This document shows, one piece after another, positions 58,086-64,000 of a stretch of DNA of 64,000 bases. How positions within the stretch are numbered: position 1 is the stretch's first letter; every line of letters starts with the position of its first letter. The notes under the pieces were generated by a model. It ran no database searches. It saw only the letters and a program-made list of their open reading frames with translations, and was not told the origin of the DNA. The translations under genes were made by a program, and so were the position numbers. Origin of the DNA: [Clostridium] aminophilum (GTDB lineage Bacteria; Bacillota; Clostridia; Lachnospirales; Lachnospiraceae); contig NZ_FOIL01000007.1 of the NCBI RefSeq assembly GCF_900101295.1, forward strand, positions 27,735-91,734, written 5' to 3'.

Positions 58086-58141
58086 GGATTCGGGTCTATG
58101 AAAGCAGACTTTCTGCCATCCGAATCCGCGCATTCTCGCGG
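58086..58141 (-). other. Structured 5' leader of the SPFH gene (nested and consecutive hairpins)
   Basis: ggattcgg (58086-58093) pairs with ccgaatcc (58120-58127). Inside it gcaga/tctgc (58104-58108/58112-58116) forms a second hairpin. Next to it ccgcg/cgcgg (58126-58130/58137-58141) forms a third, overlapping the 18-mer shared with 24680-24697. All lie between a TATAAT-like -10 (minus strand, 58199-58204) and the ATG at 58020. It could be a regulatory leader or a small RNA. Confidence 0.45.
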
Positions 58142-58146
58142 AGCGT
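58129..58146 (+). repeat. 18-bp exact repeat of 24680-24697 (dispersed hairpin repeat, partial copy 4)
   Basis: cgcattctcgcggagcgt is identical and on the same strand in both places. At this site the flanking agcgtgttt/ctcgtt modules are missing, so only the hairpin core is shared. Confidence 0.5.
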
Positions 58147-58276
58147 ATATCCCCGGCGGGGGTAAATTCCCGTCTGAGATATAGTGGTTACTGTCGGAAT
58201 TATATCATAATTGACGGACTCATTTTCTTACAATAAGATTATCAGAACCTGACATTATTGACAGGTCTGCTCTGTT

Positions 58277-58717
58277 TCATCCGCGGTCAAACTCTTCGAG
58301 ATAACGCAGGGACCGCTCGTATTTTTCCTTCCGCGCTTCATCTTTCGGCGAAATTCTGCGCAGACGCGTCTCATCCATATTGTGCCGGAGATCGGACATT
58401 TTTACCTTTCGCGCAATCTCATTCGGCGCAATCCGCCGGATATAATCGTCATAGGATACACCTTCCGGCCGGGTCAGAATTTCCAGGGCCACAAGAACCG
58501 GTTCGGAAAATCCTTCTTCCGCCAGTTCCTCGATCGTCATATCGGTATCTTCGATCACGTCATGCAAAAGAGCCGCACAGGCAGTCTGCTCATCCGTCAT
58601 GGATTCGGCCACGTGCCACGGATGAAAACAGTACGGCACGCCGCTCTTATCGGTCTGCCCCATGTGCTGCTGATACATGATCTTCATCGCTTTTCGGGTT
58701 GCATCGGTATATATCAT
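58277..58717 (-). CDS. HD-domain hydrolase (RelA/SpoT- or YfbR-like)
   Basis: This 146-aa protein has the HD metal site: His in CFHPWHVAE, the HD pair in LLHDVIEDTD, and Asp in KMSDLRHNMD. The short length and the HPxxVA...LLHDVIED pattern resemble small ppGpp hydrolases (MESH1-like) and related nucleotidases. Without a synthetase domain it can only hydrolyse. Substrate is uncertain. ATG 58717 follows GAGAGAGGAAGC; an ATG six codons upstream is possible. It is a single gene. Confidence 0.83.
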   Translation of the reverse strand: MIYTDATRKAMKIMYQQHMGQTDKSGVPYCFHPWHVAESMTDEQTACAALLHDVIEDTDMTIEELAEEGFSEPVLVALEILTRPEGVSYDDYIRRIAPNEIARKVKMSDLRHNMDETRLRRISPKDEARKEKYERSLRYLEEFDRG

Positions 58718-58934
58718 ACGCTTCCTCTCTCCCATCGGGCGGGGATGAAACTCTCGTTTTTACAGCGTTATATGTATTTTTCGGATGAAACCGCACTTTC
58801 AATAAATCCAGAATAAAAAATAGTTGGAAGGCAGACGTATAAATTTCACGGCGCAGTCGTTCTTTCCGGTGAGGACACCGATAACCGGAGGCCTAGCCTC
58901 ATCCCGAAGGATCCGTCCTGAAAAGAGGAAGAAA

Positions 58935-60215
58935 TCATGATCCGCAGGCTGCGGCGCTTCCGGCGGCAAAACCGGATGCCCATGCCCAGTGGAGATTATA
59001 TCCGCCGCAGATTCCGTCCACATCAACGATCTCACCGGCAAAATAAAGACCGGAGCGTTTTCTTGACTCCATGGTCTCCGGAGTGATCTCGTGGACATCG
59101 ATTCCGCCGCAGCACACCTGTGCCTGTTCGAAGGAATTGGTGCCCGTCACATCCGTCGGAAACGAATGAATCAGCCGGGCAAGGTTTTTGAGATTTATGT
59201 CGGCAAGGTCGGAAACCGCACCGGAACCGGCATCGAAACGGATACCTGCCCGCTCCATCAGGAGATTTCCGAGTTTCCGGTTGAACCAACCGGTCAGAAA
59301 TTCCGAGAGCTCCGTTCCCCCCAGTACCGATCTTCTCTGAACAAGCATGTCAAAAAGCTCTTCTTCTGTCCGGTCCGGCCAGAAATCCAGCACCGCACAG
59401 ACTTTCTTTCCGTCGGCCAGCGCCCGGGACGCATAGCGGCTCACCTGAAAAACCGGGATGCCGGAAATGCCGTAGTCGGTGAGCTGTACTTCTCCCGTAT
59501 CCTCGGCAAGAACTGTTCCGGAGACTTTCTCCCGCAGTGCAGCGCGCGCACGGATCCGGACACCGCTGATTTTTTTGTAGAAATTTTCCGCACAGCGAAG
59601 CTGAACCAGAGCCGGCAGCGGCTCAATGATCCGGTGCCCGTATCGTTCGGCGATGGCGTAACCGGATCCGTCCGATCCGGATTTCGGAGCCGCCTTGGAG
59701 CCGGCGGCCAGAATCACCGCATCCGCCGTGAAATTTCCGCAGTCGGTTCGGATCTGAAAACGGTCCGAACCCGATTCATCCGAACCCGCGGTCAGTTTTT
59801 TCTGATCCCGGATCTCTTCGATATGGCAGTTGACCACTGTCCGGACGCCGAGATGATCTGCCCGATGGCGAAGCACATCCAGAATCGACGCGGCCTGACC
59901 GGATGCCGGATAGAGATATCCGTCGCGCTCGGTGACCACAATGCCGAGATTTTCAAAAAAGCGTTCCACTTCATCCACCGGAAAACGGGAAATGACGGCC
60001 CACGGAAAATCCGGATCGCCGCTTCGCCAGAATTCCGGTTTCTGGAGCCGGTTGGCAAAGTTGCATTTTCCGTTTCCTGTGGACAGAATCTTTTTTCCGA
60101 CCCGGTCATTGTGTTCCAGAATGGTAACCCTTGCGCCGCATTCTGCCGCGCGCACGGCAGCGGCAAGCCCGGCTGCACCTCCTCCGATTACGGTCACAAA
60201 GCGTTTATTTGCCAT
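58935..60215 (-). CDS. HI0933/YhiN-family FAD-binding protein
   Basis: This 426-aa flavoprotein has the GxGxxG FAD loop in VTVIGGGAAGLAAAVRAAECG. The family marks follow: ILSTGNGKCNFAN, VVTERDGYLYPASGQAASILDVL, TDYGISGIPVFQVSR, and the C-terminal GLYFAGEIVDVDGICGGYNLHWAWASG. The family is annotated as aminoacetone oxidase-like or unknown flavoproteins. ATG 60215 follows GTGAGGAAAA. It starts 10 nt after the flippase gene. Confidence 0.92.
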   Translation of the reverse strand: MANKRFVTVIGGGAAGLAAAVRAAECGARVTILEHNDRVGKKILSTGNGKCNFANRLQKPEFWRSGDPDFPWAVISRFPVDEVERFFENLGIVVTERDGYLYPASGQAASILDVLRHRADHLGVRTVVNCHIEEIRDQKKLTAGSDESGSDRFQIRTDCGNFTADAVILAAGSKAAPKSGSDGSGYAIAERYGHRIIEPLPALVQLRCAENFYKKISGVRIRARAALREKVSGTVLAEDTGEVQLTDYGISGIPVFQVSRYASRALADGKKVCAVLDFWPDRTEEELFDMLVQRRSVLGGTELSEFLTGWFNRKLGNLLMERAGIRFDAGSGAVSDLADINLKNLARLIHSFPTDVTGTNSFEQAQVCCGGIDVHEITPETMESRKRSGLYFAGEIVDVDGICGGYNLHWAWASGFAAGSAAACGS

Positions 60216-60225
60216 ATATTTTTCC

Positions 60226-61887
60226 TCACATCAGTCTGCATTTTTTGACCAGGCCCATAAGTTTTGTTCCGCCGGGCATATGGCGGAGCTCCTCTTCGGT
60301 AATGCCGCGAAGAAGGAGAAGAACCGCTCCGTATACAAGAACCGCGAACCCAACCGAACCCGCAATGGCCAGAATGTTGATCGGGACAACCGCATAAATG
60401 CCATGGTAGATCAGCCAGGCAAAGATGCCCATGACGGCGCTGGAGGCTCCCGGAACAAAAAACGTTCTCCGGAACTCCTGCCGGTAGGGGATCGCGGCCC
60501 GGATCGACCGCTGATTCAGCCAGCACATCAAAACCGCAAAGAAGATTTTGGAGTGAACCAGCGCATAGATTCCCATCCGGAGCGGAATCAGCATAATCAC
60601 GAGAACGACGATATGAAGAATCAGCGCAATCAGCGCATTTTTCACCGGTTCTCGGAAGCGGCCCAGTCCCTGCAGTATCGCATTGCTCACCGTGGACATG
60701 GAGAGAAAAATGATGACGCTGCTTCCGTAGATCATCATGCGGATCGCTTCGGTGTTATCGCCGCTGTGGAACAAAAGGTTCATGGAGGGCTCCGCAAGAA
60801 CAGTCAGGCCGACAGTACACGGAATGGCGATTAACATGGAAAAACGGATGACAAGTCCCGTCTTCTTCACCATTTCCCGTACATCTTTTCTTGCGCATGC
60901 GCCGGAGATTGACGGAATCAGGGATGAGGACAGGGAGTTTGCCATCGCCAGCGGTACATTGACCAGAAGCATGTATTTATTGTTGAAAATACCCCAGAGT
61001 GAGAGAAAACGGTCTCCCTGTCCGGTCATGGCCATTCCATGGGCCATGATTCCGTTGTCAATGACACTGTTAATGTTGTAGATGGTGGAGCTGAGAATGA
61101 CCGGAATGGTGATGGAAAGCAGCGCATTTCCGACTTTTCCGAAACTGTCAGACAAGCCGGTCGCGTCTCTGCGGCACCGTCTCCGGATGATCGGACGGTA
61201 AAGAAAAAAGAGTCCGAGGACAAAGAGAAACGCGGCAAATGCGCCCATTCCGGTGCCGATGGTTCCGCCGGCCGCACCGAACGCCTCTGCATATCCGTCC
61301 CCTTTTTCCGCCCAGAAAGCTCCGTTTCCCATGCGGAAAAGGTAAAAGGCAGCGACCACACTGATGACCGCATTGACGATCTGTTCCAGAATCTGGGAAA
61401 CCGCGGTGGGAAGCATCGTTCCATGGCCCTGAAAAAAACCACGCAGAACGCCCAGATATGCCATCAGCCAGATGGTAGGTGCCAGCGCCCGCAGCGCATA
61501 GACGGCGAGGGAGGTTGCGAAGACCTTGCTCGCAAAAAAATCCGCGCCGAACCAGGTGACGAAAAAGGCCGTGCCGCCGACGATGGTCGCGTAAATCATT
61601 GCGACAGCAAAGATCCGGTAGACATTGCGGAATTCCTTTCTGGCCAGCTTGGCGGAGACCATGCGGGATACCGCCACCGGCAGACTGTAGGAGGAAAGGA
61701 TCAGCATGATGTTGTACACATTGAATGCCGTTGAATAATACCCCATTCCCTCATCACCGATGATGTTGGTCATCGGAATGCGGTACAGAATGCCGATCAG
61801 CCGGACAATGATGCCCGCCGCAGCAAGGATGGATCCCTGAATCAGAAAGTTCGATCCGGTTTTTCCTCTTCCATCCGCTCCGCTCAT
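60226..61887 (-). CDS. SpoVB/MurJ-like polysaccharide flippase (MVF/MOP superfamily)
   Basis: This 553-aa protein has about 14 membrane helices. It begins GSNFLIQGSILAAAGIIVRLIGILYRIPMTNIIGDEGMGYY, the SpoVB-like start. LRGFFQGHGTMLPTAVSQILEQI and LPVAVSRMVSAKLA also match the family, which translocates lipid-linked cell-wall or polysaccharide precursors. Whether it is a spore-cortex protein or a housekeeping lipid II flippase cannot be told. Its ATG overlaps the ybeY stop (AGATGAG), so translation is coupled. Confidence 0.9.
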   Translation of the reverse strand: MSGADGRGKTGSNFLIQGSILAAAGIIVRLIGILYRIPMTNIIGDEGMGYYSTAFNVYNIMLILSSYSLPVAVSRMVSAKLARKEFRNVYRIFAVAMIYATIVGGTAFFVTWFGADFFASKVFATSLAVYALRALAPTIWLMAYLGVLRGFFQGHGTMLPTAVSQILEQIVNAVISVVAAFYLFRMGNGAFWAEKGDGYAEAFGAAGGTIGTGMGAFAAFLFVLGLFFLYRPIIRRRCRRDATGLSDSFGKVGNALLSITIPVILSSTIYNINSVIDNGIMAHGMAMTGQGDRFLSLWGIFNNKYMLLVNVPLAMANSLSSSLIPSISGACARKDVREMVKKTGLVIRFSMLIAIPCTVGLTVLAEPSMNLLFHSGDNTEAIRMMIYGSSVIIFLSMSTVSNAILQGLGRFREPVKNALIALILHIVVLVIMLIPLRMGIYALVHSKIFFAVLMCWLNQRSIRAAIPYRQEFRRTFFVPGASSAVMGIFAWLIYHGIYAVVPINILAIAGSVGFAVLVYGAVLLLLRGITEEELRHMPGGTKLMGLVKKCRLM

Positions 61888-62381
61888 CTTGTATACCCCT
61901 TTGACTGCAGAATCTCTTCCTGTTTCTTTTCCATGACGATTCGTTCATCGTCTTCCATGTGATCATATCCCATCAGGTGAAGCATACTGTGGGCCACGAG
62001 GAATGCCAGCTCTCTGGTTTCGGAGTGGCCGTAGCTCTCGGCCTGCTCGCGGACTTTGTCGATGGAAATGACGATATCGCCCAGAAGGAGTTCTCCGGTT
62101 TCCGGATTGAAGCAGTCTTCGGCGTCGTCTTCCAGCCGGTCAAAATCCGCCGGCGTCTCATAATCGCACATGGGGAAGCTGAGCACATCCGTAGGTCGGT
62201 CGATGCTGCGGAACTCCTTATTCAGCGCGTGGATATTCTCATTATCGGTCAGCACGACGCTCACTTCCGCCTCGTACGGACATTTTTCATAATCAAGGGC
62301 TGCGAGAACGATCTCTTCGATGATCTTCTCATAGGGAAGATTCAGTTCGCCCTCGTACTCATTTTCAATATTGACTGTCAT
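61884..62381 (-). CDS. ybeY: Endoribonuclease YbeY
   Basis: This 165-aa enzyme shows LNKEFRSIDRPTDVLSFPM and the zinc site HSMLHLMGYDHME (three His). It acts in 16S rRNA 3'-end maturation and ribosome quality control. The phoH-ybeY order is standard in bacteria. ATG 62381 follows GAAAGAGG; a start seven codons earlier is less likely. The flippase gene overlaps its end by 4 nt; era and dgkA, often next, are not here. Confidence 0.96.
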   Translation of the reverse strand: MTVNIENEYEGELNLPYEKIIEEIVLAALDYEKCPYEAEVSVVLTDNENIHALNKEFRSIDRPTDVLSFPMCDYETPADFDRLEDDAEDCFNPETGELLLGDIVISIDKVREQAESYGHSETRELAFLVAHSMLHLMGYDHMEDDERIVMEKKQEEILQSKGYTR

Positions 62382-62413
62382 TACAACCTCTTTCTCACAC
62401 ACCGGACGCGGTG

Positions 62414-63472
62414 TCAGTCTTTTTCTTTTTTGGATGTCTTGACGTTTCGTGCCGGTGCATGGCCTTTCCGGCTTTCTTTTCCGCTCTCCGCCTTCTCTTC
62501 TCTGACGTGACCCGAGCGGGCGGTCTCATAACGGTCGTAGGCCTCAACGATCTTCTGAACCAACGGGTGCCGCACCACATCTTCGCTGGTCAGATAACAG
62601 AAACCGATGTCGCTGATCCCTTTCAGGACGCGAATTGCCACATCCAGACCGGATACGGTGTCGGCCGGAAGATCTTTCTGCGTCCGGTCACCGGTGATGA
62701 TGACCTTGGAACCGAAACCGATTCTCGTCAGAAACATTTTCATCTGCGCCGGTGTCGTGTTCTGAGCCTCATCCAGAATGATGTACGCATTATCGAGGGT
62801 ACGGCCTCTCATATATGCCAAAGGCGCGACCTCGATCAGCCCCTTCTCGGCATTGTGGAGATAGCTGTCTGCTCCCATGATCTGGTAAAGGGCGTCATAG
62901 AGCGGACGAAGATAGGGATCGATCTTGCTCTGCAGATCCCCCGGAAGAAAGCCGAGTTTTTCTCCCGCTTCTATCGCCGGGCGGGTCAGAATAATGCGGT
63001 TGACTTCTCCGTTTTTGAATGCATGGATCGCCATCGCCATGGCAAGGTAGGTTTTTCCGGTACCCGCGGGACCGATGCCGAACACGATCATTTTCTTTCG
63101 AATGTTGTCGATATAGGCTTTCTGTCCCACTGTCTTCGGTTTGACCGGGCGTCCGTCAATGGTGTGGCAGATCACGTCGCGGTCAATCTCCAGAATCTTT
63201 CCGGCTTCCGACCGGAATGAAAGCGCAAGCGCATAATCGACGTTCTGATCAGTGATCGTATTGCCTCTTGCGGAAAGAGCAGTCAGGTTTTCGATGACGC
63301 TTTTGGTCTGCCGGATGGACTCTTCCGGTCCGATCACCTTGAGGGCGCCGTCACGGAGGATGATGGTGCTGTGCAGTGTCCGCTCGATCTTTTTTATGTA
63401 AGAATCAAACTGCCCGCAGACATTCGGGAGATGTTCCTGCGGAATATCGATGGTTGTCTCAATGATGCTCAT
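62414..63472 (-). CDS. phoH: PhoH-family ATPase
   Basis: This 352-aa protein has an N-terminal KH-like segment (VCGQFDSYIKKIERTLHSTIILRDGALKVIGPEESI), then the PhoH P-loop domain with GIGPAGTGKTYLAMAMA, Walker B YIILDEAQNTT, and KMFLTRIGFGSKVIITGD. The C-terminal tail is basic (EEKAESGKESRKGHAPARN) and probably disordered. Its role is tied to YbeY and RNA metabolism. ATG 63472 follows AAAGGAGTCGG. A promoter-like pair lies 45-75 nt upstream. Confidence 0.95.
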   Translation of the reverse strand: MSIIETTIDIPQEHLPNVCGQFDSYIKKIERTLHSTIILRDGALKVIGPEESIRQTKSVIENLTALSARGNTITDQNVDYALALSFRSEAGKILEIDRDVICHTIDGRPVKPKTVGQKAYIDNIRKKMIVFGIGPAGTGKTYLAMAMAIHAFKNGEVNRIILTRPAIEAGEKLGFLPGDLQSKIDPYLRPLYDALYQIMGADSYLHNAEKGLIEVAPLAYMRGRTLDNAYIILDEAQNTTPAQMKMFLTRIGFGSKVIITGDRTQKDLPADTVSGLDVAIRVLKGISDIGFCYLTSEDVVRHPLVQKIVEAYDRYETARSGHVREEKAESGKESRKGHAPARNVKTSKKEKD

Positions 63473-63517
63473 AGATCTGTTCCGACTCCTTTAAAACATG
63501 TTGTCACATCACAGTCT

Positions 63518-63546
63518 ATTCTAATACAATTTTGCGAAATTGTCTG
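63518..63546 (-). promoter_or_regulatory. Candidate phoH promoter
   Basis: On the minus strand CAGACA (4 of 6 to the -35 consensus), 17 nt, then TAGAAT (5 of 6 to the -10 consensus). The start would lie about 40 nt before the ATG at 63472. Confidence 0.5.
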
Positions 63547-63658
63547 TATGTTTTGCCGCAGCACGCCCCGGGAAGCCCCGCGGATTGTTGCTGATGCAGG
63601 CAAGGAAAGCCGCTTTTCAGGCGTTTCGGCACAAGAACAAAGTCCGCGGGGCGTTTTT

Positions 63659-63695
63659 GATTCATAGGGAATTTCGGAGAAATTTCCTATGAATC
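63659..63695. repeat. 17-bp palindrome at the intron junction
   Basis: gattcatagggaatttc (63659-63675) and gaaatttcctatgaatc (63679-63695) are inverse complements but for one base. The right arm runs into the last bases of the intron (cgat). It is the 3' exon side of the intron insertion. Confidence 0.6.
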
Positions 63696-64000
63696 GAGTA
63701 GGAGGGAGTGATTAGCTCCCGTCCTCTCACAGCACCGTACGTACCGTTCGGTATACGGCGCTTTCAATAGTTGACGTGCACAGACTGATAGGCTGTGGCT
63801 AAATCATAAAAGCCACTGTTTATCAGTCTTTCTTTTGATAAGGCACGGTTAACCGCACCCATACCAGACACAAACCAATAGCCTCTACGGCTGTTGGCTG
63901 TGATATGTGCATAGTATTCGGGTATCCCCAGTTTAATAAGATTCCTCTTCTTAGTCTTGGGAAGTTTCCACTGTTTCCATATGCACATGCGTATTCTGTG
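63693..64000 (-). mobile_element. Group II intron, 3' portion (extends past the right edge)
   Basis: On the minus strand, after the maturase stop, GCGCCGTATACCG / CGGTACGTACGGTGC forms a domain V-like hairpin (63732-63761). A domain VI-like GGGAG..CTCCC hairpin follows (63704-63720), then the terminal CTACTCGAT. These are typical of bacterial group II introns. The 5' part lies outside the window. The intron sits on the upstream side of phoH, in an intergenic site. Confidence 0.8.
63764..64000 (-). CDS. Group II intron reverse transcriptase/maturase, C-terminal fragment
   Basis: The frame is open through the right edge; at least 78 residues are visible. RIRMCIWKQWKLPKTKKRNLIKLGIPEYYA, then ANSRRGYWFVSG and NRALSKERLINSGFYDLATAYQSVHVNY, is the C-terminal X/D region of intron-encoded maturases (the WKxPxTKxRNL and RRGYW patterns). 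The protein splices and mobilises its intron, and it is followed directly by domain V/VI RNA. An internal ATG at 63988 is not a true start. The reverse transcriptase domain is outside the window. Confidence 0.88.
   Translation of the reverse strand, partial: HRIRMCIWKQWKLPKTKKRNLIKLGIPEYYAHITANSRRGYWFVSGMGAVNRALSKERLINSGFYDLATAYQSVHVNY

Larger units (their letters stand above)
63473..63763. other. Intergenic region upstream of phoH, ending in group II intron RNA
   Basis: There is no gene here. From left to right it holds the phoH promoter, a GC-rich stem (63575-63584 with 63643-63652, followed by GTTTTT on the plus strand), a 37-nt palindrome (63659-63695) and the 3' end of the intron. Confidence 0.55.

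Noticed and set aside
63659..63695. Palindrome as the terminator target of a class C intron
   Set aside because: In class C introns the hairpin precedes the intron on the same strand; here it follows the intron's 3' end, so this class cannot be claimed.

Overview
The window looks like the chromosome of a low-to-mid GC Gram-positive anaerobe of the class Clostridia, most like Lachnospirales. The evidence is gene content and order: miaB, mutS, mutL, miaA and a methionine gamma-lyase-like gene in a row; radC-mreC-mreD-PBP2-rodA-mgsA; sepF beside lspA and rluD; phoH-ybeY followed by a SpoVB-type flippase; no outer-membrane genes; and strong AGGAGG-type ribosome binding sites. This placement is inference from content, since no rRNA marker is present.

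Layout. (1) Positions 1-149 hold the GC-rich 3' end of an unidentified gene. (2) About 150-6,640 is a visibly AT-rich island. It carries an 830-aa SF1 helicase with a degenerate PLD-like C-terminus, a 1,002-aa HelD/UvrD-like helicase directly behind it, and a HigB/HigA toxin-antitoxin pair. It looks acquired and is the best candidate here for an undescribed (defence-type) system. (3) 6,900-20,900 is a tri-/dicarboxylate region: a hybrid histidine kinase with an OmpR/PhoB-type regulator, a divergent CitMHS citrate transporter with a PhoB-like direct-repeat box in front, an isocitrate/isopropylmalate-type dehydrogenase, a LysR regulator, and a tctCBA tripartite transporter operon led by a UroD-family methyltransferase-like gene. 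Small genes for a TSCPD protein, a YgjV-type protein and a PAP2 protein lie between. (4) 21,100-25,900 holds an HTH protein, a large secreted zinc metalloprotease, a GNAT acetyltransferase and a cytidylate-kinase-like protein.

(5) 26,100-38,400 is housekeeping for RNA modification, envelope and division: rluD, lspA, sepF, an HlyD-type membrane protein, a small P-loop protein, a D,D-carboxypeptidase, mgsA, rodA, a large PBP2, mreD, mreC and radC. mreB and minCDE, which often sit in such a cluster, are absent from it. (6) 38,500-48,700 is the methionine gamma-lyase-like gene, miaA, mutL, mutS, an L,D-transpeptidase and miaB. (7) 48,900-58,700 has an EAL phosphodiesterase, an FAD oxidoreductase fused to 5-formyltetrahydrofolate cyclo-ligase, a zinc/cadmium efflux operon (SmtB-type repressor, stand-alone HMA protein, P1B-2 ATPase), an orphan HicB-like protein, an SPFH protein and an HD hydrolase. 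(8) 58,900-63,500 has an HI0933-type flavoprotein, a SpoVB-like flippase, ybeY and phoH. (9) The right edge holds the 3' end of a group II intron with the C-terminus of its maturase.

From 16,462 to the right edge every recognised gene is on the minus strand. No tRNA, rRNA or CRISPR array was recognised. Several intergenic regions hold short dispersed hairpin repeats that share sequence with each other.
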